The notes beneath the pieces were generated by a model. The model made no database searches, was not told the DNA's origin, and saw nothing but the letters and a program-made list of their open reading frames with translations. DNA of 64,000 nt from Bacteroidota bacterium (lineage in GTDB: Bacteria > Bacteroidota > Bacteroidia > B-17B0 > Aurantibacillaceae), in NCBI GenBank assembly GCA_030681615.1, contig JAUXSA010000098.1, positions 62,001 through 126,000 of the forward strand, given 5' to 3'. Both the position numbers and the translations under genes were made by a program. Shown one piece after another: positions 1-9,321 of the stretch (positions within the stretch are counted from its first letter, which is position 1; each line of letters opens with the position of its first letter).

Positions 1-1
1 A

Positions 2-1159
2 TTTACTTTACTTACAGGTTCATTGTTTTTGCATAATGTACTTTCCTGTATCATTACACTGTATTGTTTTTATTATTTTATAAAAGCATGCTTTGTCCGT
101 CTGCATATATTGCAAAAAGATCATTTTCCAATTATACTTGCTATTTTAATTTATACCAATATTTATTATAATAACTTAGCGCTAAACGATACTTGGTATT
201 GGTTGTGTGGCAGCATCTATTTTTTTATGCCTGCTGTTTTGCTTTTTTTTATAGGGGTTATATTAAATCAAACAAATAAATACCTTGTATATATTGCTTA
301 CGCCTTCTTCTTTATTTTTGGCGCAAGTCGTTTTAATTATTCGGTAATTACGCTTTCAGTTTTATGCTTGTTGCTTTTTTATTTTTGGATAAAGAACAAA
401 ACGATCAATAAAACGATGTTATTACTATTAACACTTGTTTTAGCAGCACTTGTAATATATGTAATAGCTCCCGGAAATTATATCAGGCGAAACGATGAAT
501 TAAAAAGTATTTTAACCTTATCTGACTATGTTATTGGGCCCTTAAAAATGGCTTCATCTTTCATTTACAAATACATCATTCTTAAAGCGCCATATCACGC
601 TTTATTTTTATTACCCGCACTTTTTATCGGCTTTTCTATTAAAGACAGAATTCAAATTTTAATTCCTACAAAGCAGAAATTGTTTAGTATTGGTCTATAC
701 CTTGTAGGGTTTCTGTTATTTTGTATTTACGTTCAGTGTTTTAGTATGTTCCTTGCAAAAGGGTCACAGGTTAACAGAACGCTTGAGATGTTATGTATTA
801 TTTGCAGCTTTATTTTTATGGTCTTTTTTTTAATGATTGGCGCTTTTTTGCATCTAAAAAAACTATATCTGCCTTTGGGCATTACGTGTATGTTAGTTTC
901 TTCACTCTTATTATTACGCAGAATACATATTTGTTACCCCATTATAAAAAAATATTCAATAGCCGTTGATGAAAGACATAGAACCATAGAAAATGCAATG
1001 AAGAATTTTACAGGCGATACGCTTGTTCTTAAAAAATTACCACCGGCTTCGTGGTTGCATTGTGGCGAATTGAAAAAACGTGCAGGCACCGACCCAATGA
1101 ATAATATTTTTCTTGAGAATTACTATAAACCCAAATTTGCCCTTGATATAGAAGATTAA
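2..1159 (+). CDS. Polytopic membrane protein, 5' end cut by window edge (DUF6056-like)
   Basis: The reading frame is open to the first bases of the window, so the true start lies upstream; a TTG at 23 is possible but unlikely. The visible 380 or so residues hold about ten hydrophobic segments, with a short loop motif NDTWYW near residue 55 and a soluble C-terminal tail of about 70 residues. The layout resembles the DUF6056 and glucosyltransferase-like membrane proteins found in polysaccharide clusters, but I recognise no catalytic motif. It lies 2 bp before the asparagine synthase gene and is probably in the same operon. A role in polysaccharide assembly or sugar transfer at the membrane is inferred from context only. 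Confidence 0.6.
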   Translation, partial: FTLLTGSLFLHNVLSCIITLYCFYYFIKACFVRLHILQKDHFPIILAILIYTNIYYNNLALNDTWYWLCGSIYFFMPAVLLFFIGVILNQTNKYLVYIAYAFFFIFGASRFNYSVITLSVLCLLLFYFWIKNKTINKTMLLLLTLVLAALVIYVIAPGNYIRRNDELKSILTLSDYVIGPLKMASSFIYKYIILKAPYHALFLLPALFIGFSIKDRIQILIPTKQKLFSIGLYLVGFLLFCIYVQCFSMFLAKGSQVNRTLEMLCIICSFIFMVFFLMIGAFLHLKKLYLPLGITCMLVSSLLLLRRIHICYPIIKKYSIAVDERHRTIENAMKNFTGDTLVLKKLPPASWLHCGELKKRAGTDPMNNIFLENYYKPKFALDIED

Positions 1160-1161
1160 AA

Positions 1162-2979
1162 ATGTGTGGAATTGCCGGCATATATAAATTAGATAAGAGT
1201 ACTGTTAATAAAAATGCTTTATCTGCAATGACGGATATTATTGAACATCGCGGACCCGATGGTTTTGGGTATTGGTTCAATAATAAAGAAACGTTAGGCC
1301 TTGGTCATCGTAGGTTATCAATTATCGATCTGAGTGTTGCGGGAAAACAACCAATGGCCTATATGGGATCGGTTATTACTTTTAATGGTGAGATATATAA
1401 TTACCTTGAAATTAAAAAAGATCTTGAAAAAAAAGGGTATAAATTTTTTACTGAAACAGATACAGAGGTTTTACTGGCACTTTACCATCTTAAAGGGAAG
1501 GATTGTTTAAAAGAACTTGATGGTATGTTCTCTTTTGCTATTTGGGATGAGAAGAATGAAGAATTATTTTGTGCACGCGATAGGTTTGGCGAAAAACCAT
1601 TTTATTATTATCATGATTCTACACAATTTATTTTTGGTTCAGAGGTAAAACAGATCTTTGCTGCAGGAATTAATAAAGAAGTAAACCCTTCAATGTTATA
1701 TAATTATTGCGCGAGCGACCGATATAATAATTCACAAGACCTAAAAGAAACATTCTATAAAAATGTTTACCAGCTTCCGCATAGCCATTCTTTAGTCATT
1801 AAACAAAATGGATTCATTCAAATTGAGAAATACTGGGATATTGACCTTGAACAAACAAATAAAATTGGCATTAATGATGCGATTGAAAGATTCAATGAAT
1901 TATTATATGAATCAATAAGCAGAAGGTTACGATCAGATGTACAGATCGGTACAAGCTTAAGTGGAGGCCTTGATTCTACCACTATTGCGGGGTTTATTTG
2001 CAGGAAAGATCTAAATGCAAAGTTAAATACCTTTACGGCAAGTTTTGAGGGATTCGAAAAAGATGAAACAAAATTTGTTAAGATATTTAAGTCGAAATAT
2101 TCTAATATTAATGATCATTACGTATCACCCACCGGTGAAGACCTTGTAAATGATCTTGAAAAACTTTTATTTCACCAGGACGAACCGATTGGGTCTACAA
2201 GTATTTATGCGCAATACAGGGTTATGCAATTGGCAAAGCAGAATAATGTTACGGTACTTTTGGATGGCCAGGGCGCGGATGAATATTTAAGTGGCTACGA
2301 TCAGTTTTGGCCTGTTCGTTTAAGAGAAATGTACGCAACCGGTGATAATAAATACTTATCTGAAAAGAAAAATGTAAAGGAGTTAACGGGATTCGAACAA
2401 AATATTGATCTGAATCTTGCCATGATGATCAAAAGGCCGGGACTTCATAAAAAAATAGCAACGATCAAGAAAACATTAGTAAAAAGAAAAGTCAAGGAAA
2501 CTAAAAACCCTTTAGCTAAAAGTTTTTATTCAAATGATCAAAAAAAAGTGGATGATGTTAATTGGTCTGACCTAAATTCAGTACTATACAATTCTTTACT
2601 TTTTGATGGGCTGCAAAATCTATTAAGGTATGCCGATAGAAATTCTATGGCGCATTCAAGAGAAGTACGTTTGCCTTTTTTATACCATAAGCTGGTAGAA
2701 TTTGTATTTTCTTTGCCATCTGATTATAAAATGGTAAATGGATGGTCTAAATTTTTATTAAGAAAGTCTCAGGATAATTTTTTACCAAAAGAGATATGTT
2801 GGCGTAAAGAAAAAGTAGGTTATGCAACACCTCAAACTTTTTGGATGCAAAATAAGAGAATTAACGAGAGTCAGCTTGAAAAAAGACAACAATTACTGGA
2901 ATTGAAAATTTTTGATAATGAGTTTATTGAAACAGTTGATAATTGGAAAATTTTTAATCTTTCCCGTTTACTTTCGTGA
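1162..2979 (+). CDS. asnB: Asparagine synthase (glutamine-hydrolysing)
   Basis: A 605-residue class II glutamine amidotransferase fused to an Asn-synthase ATP-pyrophosphatase domain. The protein begins MCGIAGIY, so Cys2 is the N-terminal nucleophile after Met removal. The glutaminase domain covers about 2-215, and the PP-loop motif SGGLDST sits near residue 267. Members of this family in surface-glycan loci often amidate sugar acids or glycan components rather than make free asparagine. Its position inside the polysaccharide operon favours such a role, but the sequence alone cannot decide. Its stop overlaps the GTG start of the next gene. Confidence 0.93.
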   Translation: MCGIAGIYKLDKSTVNKNALSAMTDIIEHRGPDGFGYWFNNKETLGLGHRRLSIIDLSVAGKQPMAYMGSVITFNGEIYNYLEIKKDLEKKGYKFFTETDTEVLLALYHLKGKDCLKELDGMFSFAIWDEKNEELFCARDRFGEKPFYYYHDSTQFIFGSEVKQIFAAGINKEVNPSMLYNYCASDRYNNSQDLKETFYKNVYQLPHSHSLVIKQNGFIQIEKYWDIDLEQTNKIGINDAIERFNELLYESISRRLRSDVQIGTSLSGGLDSTTIAGFICRKDLNAKLNTFTASFEGFEKDETKFVKIFKSKYSNINDHYVSPTGEDLVNDLEKLLFHQDEPIGSTSIYAQYRVMQLAKQNNVTVLLDGQGADEYLSGYDQFWPVRLREMYATGDNKYLSEKKNVKELTGFEQNIDLNLAMMIKRPGLHKKIATIKKTLVKRKVKETKNPLAKSFYSNDQKKVDDVNWSDLNSVLYNSLLFDGLQNLLRYADRNSMAHSREVRLPFLYHKLVEFVFSLPSDYKMVNGWSKFLLRKSQDNFLPKEICWRKEKVGYATPQTFWMQNKRINESQLEKRQQLLELKIFDNEFIETVDNWKIFNLSRLLS

Positions 2980-4196
2980 GTTTAAATATCCTAATAATTT
3001 CTTTTTATTTTCCACCCTATGATAAAGTTGGCGGAAGGCGATGGGCTAAGCATGCAAAGTATTTGCAAAGGTCAAATATTAAATTCAATGTCTTGGCAGG
3101 CGGCTTTAAAGGTGTATCGCCATGGGACAAGGATATTAAAAGTTATGAGTCTAAAATAACAAGGATAAATATTGAAAAACAACAACAATTATATCATAAA
3201 AGAAAACTTCCAAATAATATTTTCCAGAAAGTGTTATGGAAATTATCTCTCATTTTTTGGGAGATTAAAAAAAATAAACTAAAAGGTAATTATAACGACC
3301 CTTCTCTTGGATACGAAGCAAAGTTCTATAATAAAGCAAAAGAGATCATTCAAAAAGAAAAAAGTACTATTGTTATTGTGAGTACAGGTCCTTTTACATA
3401 TGCAGAATTGATACCGAAATTGAAAGCAGATTTTCCTGAGGTAAAGTTTGTTATAGATTATCGTGATTATTGGGAAGACGTATTTGTTTGGTTAAATAAA
3501 GCGCAAATTGAAACAGAAGTGAAAACCCAACAGAATATTCTTAATGGCATTAACCTTGTACTTTCTCCTAATAATGAAATGCAAAATTATTATAGTAAAA
3601 AATTCAGTAAACCTTCTTATTTATTGCCTCATTGCATTGATGCCGATGATATCTTTGAAATAAGTCAGAATAAAAATTCAGGCAAAATAAAATTGCTTTA
3701 CGGGGGCGCTTTTTATGATGATATCGGAGAAAACATTGAACTCATTAAAGAGTACACTGATAAACTTAAACAACATGATCCTGTAGACGTTGAGTTTTAT
3801 GTATCGGTTAAGGGCTATGAAAAAGAATTGGCGCATCCCAATATTAAAAGATTCGATTTTATTGGATCTCAGGATTATTTTAAAAAGGTATTAGAGGCAG
3901 ATTATGTTATTCTTATTCTGCCGCCAAACAGGGTAAATGCAATGTCATCTAAGTTTTACGAACTGGTTGCCTTTAGAAAACCAATTCTTTACTTTGGGAA
4001 TGAAGGAGATGTAAGTAATTTTATCATTAAAAATAAATTGGGTTTTCATATTACTAAGGATAATGTTGAAGCACAAGTCAAGGCAAGTATACAGAATACA
4101 AAAGACCTTCTGGTTCCTGATCTAAACTACAATATAAGCAAACACACGTTTGAATATCAAACAAAAGAATTAATAAAAGAACTCGAAAAACTGTGA
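2976..4196 (+). CDS. GT-B glycosyltransferase, FPP..GGRRW family, copy 1
   Basis: A 406-residue cytosolic protein starting at GTG in a GTGA overlap with the asnB stop. The N-terminus (ILIISFYFPPYDKVGGRRW) is a typical start of a GT4-like Rossmann fold, and the C-terminal half carries a KFYELVAFRKPILYF stretch matching the nucleotide-sugar binding region of GT-B enzymes. The proteins at 11341 and 13675 share the same N-terminal FPP/FSP..(G)RRW signature and the C-terminal SxKxxE/D pattern, so this is one of three paralogues in the operon. Donor and acceptor sugars cannot be deduced. It ends in a GTGA overlap with the next gene. Confidence 0.82.
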   Translation: MSLNILIISFYFPPYDKVGGRRWAKHAKYLQRSNIKFNVLAGGFKGVSPWDKDIKSYESKITRINIEKQQQLYHKRKLPNNIFQKVLWKLSLIFWEIKKNKLKGNYNDPSLGYEAKFYNKAKEIIQKEKSTIVIVSTGPFTYAELIPKLKADFPEVKFVIDYRDYWEDVFVWLNKAQIETEVKTQQNILNGINLVLSPNNEMQNYYSKKFSKPSYLLPHCIDADDIFEISQNKNSGKIKLLYGGAFYDDIGENIELIKEYTDKLKQHDPVDVEFYVSVKGYEKELAHPNIKRFDFIGSQDYFKKVLEADYVILILPPNRVNAMSSKFYELVAFRKPILYFGNEGDVSNFIIKNKLGFHITKDNVEAQVKASIQNTKDLLVPDLNYNISKHTFEYQTKELIKELEKL

Positions 4197-5182
4197 CACA
4201 ACCTGCAATAAAAGATCTTATTAAAAATGATGCCACTACTATTTTGTATGGGCAAAGAACACTAAATATATTTGGTAAAGTTCATTATTCTAAAATTGTT
4301 TTAAAAGCCTATTATGATATTATAAAATTTTATAATAAAGCTTTAAAGGATAAAGAATGTTATTATGGTCCTTTTAAAGGAGAGTTTGGTCATTTATTGT
4401 TACATACAGTTCCCTTCTTAATGCATTTGCATAAGCAAGGGGTTAAGATTCATTTTTGTGGAGTAGAGATTGGTAAACCTTTTTTGATCGATGAGAATGG
4501 AAATTCAATTATTTATAAATTTTATCCTTTAAGGGATTTTTATGCTGAAGTGCCACCCGATTCTAATGTTACAATTCCGCCGGCAGATGTGCAGGTAGAA
4601 ATTAAGAAGTTCCATGATCTGGCTGTAAACTCTAAAAAGGGTTTTTTAAATATAGCCGATCACGATATGTATTGGTTTGTTTTCAGGAATTGGCAATTAA
4701 ATGGGAGGCAGCACCTATACAACCTTCAAAAAGTATATAAAACTGCAAATGAAAACTCATGTGTTATTTTTCCACGAAAAAAAGGAAATGCGCATACTTT
4801 AAACAATGGGGGTCCTTGGGATTATATGCAAATAGCAAGATTAGTTGCTCCCTATTTCGATAAAGTTTATATCACCGGCCATCCAAGCATGAGCGCCGAA
4901 TTAAGTTCAGAGGGTAATATAGAAGTATGCGTTTCTTCAGACAATAAAGTAGGCTTAGAAAAATGCAGTAATGCTAGTTTGATCATTACCCAGCATTCAG
5001 GCGCTGTTCATATGGGTTCTTATACTAACACAAAAGTATTGCTTATCTTTAATGGCAAGTTGCCAATTGAAGGACTTGCAGATACTTTGAGATATAGGGC
5101 GAATTTATCATCAGACCCCATTGGTTTCGCTTTTTCGTATGAAGAAATAGAAAAACATGTAAAATCGTTAAACAAAAATTGA
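4193..5182 (+). CDS. Putative glycosyltransferase-like protein
   Basis: A 329-residue soluble protein with a GTG start overlapping the previous stop (GTGA). The C-terminal third contains a pattern seen in GT-B enzymes of the GT9 or GT61 kind: CSNASLIITQHSGAVHMGS followed by a strand, where the SGAVHMG segment would sit at the nucleotide-sugar site. The N-terminal half has a FKGEFGHLLLHTVPFL segment like the first Rossmann unit of such enzymes. I do not recognise the family firmly. Position between a glycosyltransferase and the heptose-type kinase supports a role in glycan assembly. It could instead be a non-catalytic homologue. Confidence 0.55.
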   Translation: MTQPAIKDLIKNDATTILYGQRTLNIFGKVHYSKIVLKAYYDIIKFYNKALKDKECYYGPFKGEFGHLLLHTVPFLMHLHKQGVKIHFCGVEIGKPFLIDENGNSIIYKFYPLRDFYAEVPPDSNVTIPPADVQVEIKKFHDLAVNSKKGFLNIADHDMYWFVFRNWQLNGRQHLYNLQKVYKTANENSCVIFPRKKGNAHTLNNGGPWDYMQIARLVAPYFDKVYITGHPSMSAELSSEGNIEVCVSSDNKVGLEKCSNASLIITQHSGAVHMGSYTNTKVLLIFNGKLPIEGLADTLRYRANLSSDPIGFAFSYEEIEKHVKSLNKN

Positions 5183-6057
5183 GTATGTTAAAAGATCTGG
5201 AATTATTTTTTGAATCAGTAAAGAACTTAAATGTTTTGGTAGTTGGCGAAACGATCGTAGATGAATTTGTTGATGTTTCATATGAAGGCCAATCTATGAA
5301 ATCGATCTGTCCCGTATTTAAACTAGAGGGAAATAAGATAATTCAGCAGGGTGGGGCGCAGGCAATTGCCAATCATATTTACGATTTTGTAAAAACTGTA
5401 AATGTAATTACAAACACTAATAACGAAATTGTAAAAACGCGTTATGTGGATGTGAGCGATAAAAAGAAGCACGTAGAGATCAATAAATTTGAAACAGAAA
5501 CATTTAAGGATATTAGCATTGATACATCAAAATATGATGTTGTGATCGTGTCGGATTTTGGACATGGTTTTTGCGATAAACTTAACATCAATGATGGCTT
5601 TCATTTAATGTGTCAAACCAATTCAAATAATTTTGGTTTTAACCGAATCTCAAAATGGAAGGGTCATAAAAAGAAAAGTGCCTGTATCGATCTGCGCGAA
5701 GCCAGTTTACAGGTGAATAAACGTATCAGTAACCCGCAGGAAAAAGACATTCATAATATATTTAATTATGAGTTGAACGCCCAGCATTTATTTGTTACAA
5801 CTGGTAAACAGGGCTCAACCTATACAAATGGTAAGGAGTTTAATACAAGACTTTCATTTAAAACCGAGGTTGTTGATACCATTGGTGCAGGAGACACATT
5901 TTTTGCCTTTGCCTCATTATGTGCTTCGCAAGACAATAAAGTACCCGACAAATTATTAATACCTTCACTTGCGGCCAGTTTATCAACTACCTGGCTTTGT
6001 AATGAACGATCAGTAACTAAAGAATTATTATTAAAACATGCCGCTAAATTTATATAA
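5179..6057 (+). CDS. PfkB/HldE-type sugar-phosphate kinase
   Basis: A 292-residue PfkB-fold carbohydrate kinase. The N-terminal strand VLVVGETIVDEFVDV and the C-terminal signature DTIGAGDTFFAF (near residue 235) are the substrate-binding and catalytic Asp/anion-hole motifs. It resembles the kinase half of HldE (heptose-7-phosphate 1-kinase), here a separate gene. The neighbouring SIS isomerase, epimerase and cytidylyltransferase-like genes fit a nucleotide-heptose or related pathway. Start choice: TTG at 5179 makes a TTGA overlap like other junctions in this operon; ATG at 5185 would give a protein two residues shorter. The stop lies inside the next gene, a 20-bp overlap. Substrate identity is inferred. 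Confidence 0.8.
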   Translation: MSMLKDLELFFESVKNLNVLVVGETIVDEFVDVSYEGQSMKSICPVFKLEGNKIIQQGGAQAIANHIYDFVKTVNVITNTNNEIVKTRYVDVSDKKKHVEINKFETETFKDISIDTSKYDVVIVSDFGHGFCDKLNINDGFHLMCQTNSNNFGFNRISKWKGHKKKSACIDLREASLQVNKRISNPQEKDIHNIFNYELNAQHLFVTTGKQGSTYTNGKEFNTRLSFKTEVVDTIGAGDTFFAFASLCASQDNKVPDKLLIPSLAASLSTTWLCNERSVTKELLLKHAAKFI

Positions 6058-6562
6058 AACAAAGTTTCAGGAATTTTTAAATTCAGAAACGATCAACAAA
6101 CAGATCTTTGAATCTATTAAGTTGGTGAAAGATTGCAAACGCATTTTCTTTATTGGTAACGGAGGTTCAAACGCCATATGTTCCCATATGATGGAGGATT
6201 ATGCAAAAATTGCCGGATATCCTACTTTTGCATTTAGTGATGCGGCTTTGATTACATGCTTTGCAAATGATTATGGCTTCGAAAATGCTATGGTAGAGTG
6301 GTTGAAGATCCATTTTACTGAAGGCGATCTGTTAGTAGCTATAAGCAGTTCAGGAAACTCCCCTAATATCAATAACTCAGTAGATTTTGTAAATTCTAAA
6401 AAGGGCAAAGTAATTACACTATCGGGTTTTGAAAATAATAATAAACTCGTAAACAAGGGTAATATCAATTTCTGGTTAGATGCTAAAAGTTATGGTATTG
6501 TTGAGTGTTATCATCAAACCATACTTCACATAATTTTAGACGAACTCCATGCAAATAAATAA
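6038..6562 (+). CDS. SIS-domain phosphosugar isomerase (GmhA-like)
   Basis: A 174-residue single SIS domain. The phosphate-binding loop FIGNGGSNAICSHM (about 38-51) and the second SIS motif AISSSGNSPN (about 104-113) are both present. GmhA, sedoheptulose-7-phosphate isomerase, is the closest functional match, though this protein is somewhat shorter than typical GmhA. It overlaps the kinase gene by 20 bp and the epimerase gene by 14 bp, so the three are likely translated together. With the kinase and nucleotidyltransferase it would supply the first step of heptose activation. An alternative is isomerisation of another ketose phosphate. Confidence 0.8.
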   Translation: MPLNLYKTKFQEFLNSETINKQIFESIKLVKDCKRIFFIGNGGSNAICSHMMEDYAKIAGYPTFAFSDAALITCFANDYGFENAMVEWLKIHFTEGDLLVAISSSGNSPNINNSVDFVNSKKGKVITLSGFENNNKLVNKGNINFWLDAKSYGIVECYHQTILHIILDELHANK

Positions 6563-7463
6563 TGTTTTAATAACCGGCGCGGCAGGGTTTATTGGTTCTA
6601 ACCTGGTAGATTACCTTTTAGAAAAAACAGATTGGAAAATAACCGCTATTGATAATCTAAGTACCGGTAATAAAAAAAATATTGAACAACATATAAATAA
6701 CCCAAGGTTTAAATTTATAGAAGATAGTATAAAAAATGTTACATCTTTAAAAAGCTACGATTGTATTTTTCATTTGGCAGCACTTCCACGTATACAACCT
6801 AGTTTTGAATTTGTGACAGAACATATTTCCGAAAATCTTACTAATTCTATGCATCTTATTGAGGTGATGATAAAAGAAAGTCATTTTCCAAAATTTGTGT
6901 TCAGCAGTTCTAGTGCAATTTATGGTACCCCAAAAACTATCCCAACACCTGAAACGGAAGCAATAGATTGTTTAAGTCCGTATGCTTTTCAAAAATATGA
7001 AGTAGAAAGGTACCTTGAGTTATTAAGTACACGTTATCCATTGAACTATGTTAACTTAAGATATTTCAACCCATATGGTCCGCGTAGTTATAATCCCGAT
7101 AATAAATTTAACGCCTATAGCAGTGTGGTTGGTATATTTTTATACAGACACAATAATGGTCAGGTTCCTTTAGTAACAGGTGACGGTTCTCAAAAGCGTG
7201 ATTTTATACATGTGTACGATCTTGCAAAAGCAAATTATTTAGCAGCAATAAATACCAATATATTAAATACTGCTTTTAATATTGGTAATGGCGATACTTT
7301 AAGTGTTTTAGATCTCGCTAAATTGATATCAGATAAATATGAATTTATTCCAAAGCGTGAAGGAGAATCAGACATTACCTTTGCAGATGTTGCTAAAGCT
7401 AAAAAATTATTAAACTGGTTTCCTGAACATAACATTAAAGATTTCATTAAAAGCAATATTTAA
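6549..7463 (+). CDS. NAD-dependent sugar epimerase/dehydratase (SDR family)
   Basis: A 304-residue extended short-chain dehydrogenase. The NAD-binding glycine motif GAAGFIGSN is at residues 9-17, the SSSSAIYG strand near 118 supplies the catalytic Ser/Thr, and YAFQK (near 144) is the YxxxK pair. The C-terminal part has the usual nucleotide-sugar pocket segments (NPYGP, KRDFIHVYDLA). The set fits a UDP-glucose 4-epimerase-like or ADP-heptose 6-epimerase-like enzyme, and its place in the heptose-type module favours modification of the activated sugar. It directly abuts the next gene with no spacing. Substrate is inferred. Confidence 0.85.
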   Translation: MQINNVLITGAAGFIGSNLVDYLLEKTDWKITAIDNLSTGNKKNIEQHINNPRFKFIEDSIKNVTSLKSYDCIFHLAALPRIQPSFEFVTEHISENLTNSMHLIEVMIKESHFPKFVFSSSSAIYGTPKTIPTPETEAIDCLSPYAFQKYEVERYLELLSTRYPLNYVNLRYFNPYGPRSYNPDNKFNAYSSVVGIFLYRHNNGQVPLVTGDGSQKRDFIHVYDLAKANYLAAINTNILNTAFNIGNGDTLSVLDLAKLISDKYEFIPKREGESDITFADVAKAKKLLNWFPEHNIKDFIKSNI

Positions 7464-7865
7464 ATGAAAATTGGATTTACCTGTGGTGTTTTTGATCTTT
7501 TTCATGCCGGACATGTTTTAATGTTGCAGGAATGTAAAGAGCATTGCGATCATTTAATAGTGGCCCTAAATAAAGCAGAGAATATTTCGGGAGAAATCAA
7601 TCCAGGTAAAAAAAAACCGATATTTACTATTGACGAACGTGTAATGATCATGAAAGCCTGTAGGTATGTTGATGAAGTGTTGATCTATAATTCAGAAGAG
7701 GAACTTTTAGAAATACTGAAAACAAAAAATATAGATGTTCGTTTCCTCGGCGAAGATTATAAAGATAAAAAGATCACCGGGGCGGAGCTTAATATCAAAA
7801 TTCATTACACAGACAGAAGTCATGGCTTGTCAACCTCTTTATACCGCACACGTGGCGGCTTGTAA
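7464..7865 (+). CDS. Cytidylyltransferase-like nucleotidyltransferase (RfaE domain 2 / TagD type)
   Basis: A 133-residue protein with a single nucleotidyltransferase fold: GVFDLFHAGHVLML (residues 8-21) contains the HxGH nucleotide-binding motif, and RSHGLSTSLYRTR near the C-terminus is the ISTS/R signature. The same architecture is seen in HldE domain II (ADP-heptose synthase), HldC and TagD (CTP:glycerol-3-phosphate cytidylyltransferase). With an HldE-type kinase and a GmhA-like isomerase three genes away, sugar-1-phosphate nucleotidyl transfer is the best guess. TagD-like CDP-glycerol synthesis remains possible. The ATG immediately follows the epimerase stop. Confidence 0.82.
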   Translation: MKIGFTCGVFDLFHAGHVLMLQECKEHCDHLIVALNKAENISGEINPGKKKPIFTIDERVMIMKACRYVDEVLIYNSEEELLEILKTKNIDVRFLGEDYKDKKITGAELNIKIHYTDRSHGLSTSLYRTRGGL

Positions 7866-7890
7866 GCCATCCAGATAATTTTTCAAAACT

Positions 7891-9321
7891 TTGCTTTTTA
7901 ATACCTTCGATTTTCTTTTTCTTTTTTTTCCACTTGTAACCCTGGTGTATTTTTTATTGCCCCATCAATTCAGGTGGATCTGGTTATTAGGAGCAAGTGT
8001 TTATTTTTATTCCTATTTTATTCCCTATTATCTCTTAATCCTTGCGCTCGCTATTATTATTGATTATGGTGCCGGCATCCTCATTGAAAATTCGAATAAT
8101 AAAAAACACCAGAAATATTATTTAGTTGCAAGCATATTGTCTACCATACTTTTACTTTTTATTTTTAAATACTATAATTTTGCGGTAACAAATATTAATC
8201 ACCTTACGGGCTATGTACAAAGTGGTTGGAAAATTGATCTCCTTGCCCTTGCTTTACCTGTTGGTCTTTCTTTTCATACTTTTCAAAGTTTAAGTTATGT
8301 TATTGAAGTTTACCGTGGGAATCAAAAAGCGGAAAGGCATTTTGGGATCTATAGTTTGTACGTTATGTTTTATCCGCAATTAGTTGCAGGCCCAATTGAA
8401 AGACCACAGAATATGCTGCATCAATTTTATGAGAAACATAATTTTGATCCAAAGCAGTTTACTATGGGCCTTCGTTTAATTGTGTGGGGTTTATTTAAAA
8501 AGGTGGTAATAGCTGATAATATTAACGTGATCACGAATAGTATTTTTGATAATTATAGTCAATTAAATAGCTTATACCTGTATTTTGGAGCATTACTTTT
8601 TAGTATTCAGATCTATTGTGACTTCTCAGGATATTCAGACATGGCTCTGGGCTCGGCAAAATGCATGGGTTTTAAATTGATGGAGAATTTTAATTTGCCT
8701 TATATCTCGCAATCAATTAAAGAATTTTGGAGCAGGTGGCATATTTCTTTAAGCACATGGTTTAAAGATTATGTCTATCTGCCACTTGGCGGTAATCGCG
8801 AAGGAAAAAAAAAGATGGTGCTGAATCAGGTCTATGTTTTTTTAATTAGTGGTGTATGGCATGGTGCCAACTGGACATTTTTAGTTTGGGGGGCACTGCA
8901 CGCTTTTTACAATACAATTGGAAATTTATTACCTAAGCAGCTCTTGAACCTGGAATTTATAAAAAACAATTTTTTGCGAAAAAAATTAAATCAGTTCATC
9001 GTATTTAATTTAGTGCTCTTTGCCTGGATATTTTTCCGTGCCGCCACAGTAACCGGAGCTTTCGACTATATAAGCAATATGTTTACAAGATATGATTTTA
9101 TGATCGATCCTTCAGGCTCTGGAATTAGAAAGATCTCGTTTTATGCATTGATAAGTTTGGCTTTATTCTTTTTAATGTTTGATCGGAATGTACATCAATT
9201 TATAAGGAAGGAAAATAATTTATTTCAGGTAAAAGCTGTTGCGCTATTTTCTGTATTAGTTGCATTGGTAATTACTATTGGTTTTTGGGGCAAAGTTCAG
9301 TTTATTTATTTCCAGTTTTAA
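7891..9321 (+). CDS. MBOAT-family membrane O-acyltransferase (AlgI/DltB type)
   Basis: A 476-residue polytopic membrane protein with the MBOAT core: FWSRWHISLSTWFKDYVYLPLGG near 285-307 and the catalytic-His region SGVWHGANWTFLVWG near 325-339. AlgI-type enzymes move acyl groups across the inner membrane to acylate polysaccharides. The start must be TTG at 7891, because an in-frame stop at 7876-7878 lies upstream and no ATG is available before the first membrane segment. The next gene, an SGNH-like protein, starts within its stop (TAATG), the usual pairing for this acyltransferase system. It probably O-acetylates the glycan made by this operon. Confidence 0.92.
   Translation: MLFNTFDFLFLFFPLVTLVYFLLPHQFRWIWLLGASVYFYSYFIPYYLLILALAIIIDYGAGILIENSNNKKHQKYYLVASILSTILLLFIFKYYNFAVTNINHLTGYVQSGWKIDLLALALPVGLSFHTFQSLSYVIEVYRGNQKAERHFGIYSLYVMFYPQLVAGPIERPQNMLHQFYEKHNFDPKQFTMGLRLIVWGLFKKVVIADNINVITNSIFDNYSQLNSLYLYFGALLFSIQIYCDFSGYSDMALGSAKCMGFKLMENFNLPYISQSIKEFWSRWHISLSTWFKDYVYLPLGGNREGKKKMVLNQVYVFLISGVWHGANWTFLVWGALHAFYNTIGNLLPKQLLNLEFIKNNFLRKKLNQFIVFNLVLFAWIFFRAATVTGAFDYISNMFTRYDFMIDPSGSGIRKISFYALISLALFFLMFDRNVHQFIRKENNLFQVKAVALFSVLVALVITIGFWGKVQFIYFQF

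Noticed and set aside
9285-9320. Earlier TTG start for the SGNH-like protein
   Set aside because: It lies inside the MBOAT coding end; the TAATG overlap at 9321 is the better start.
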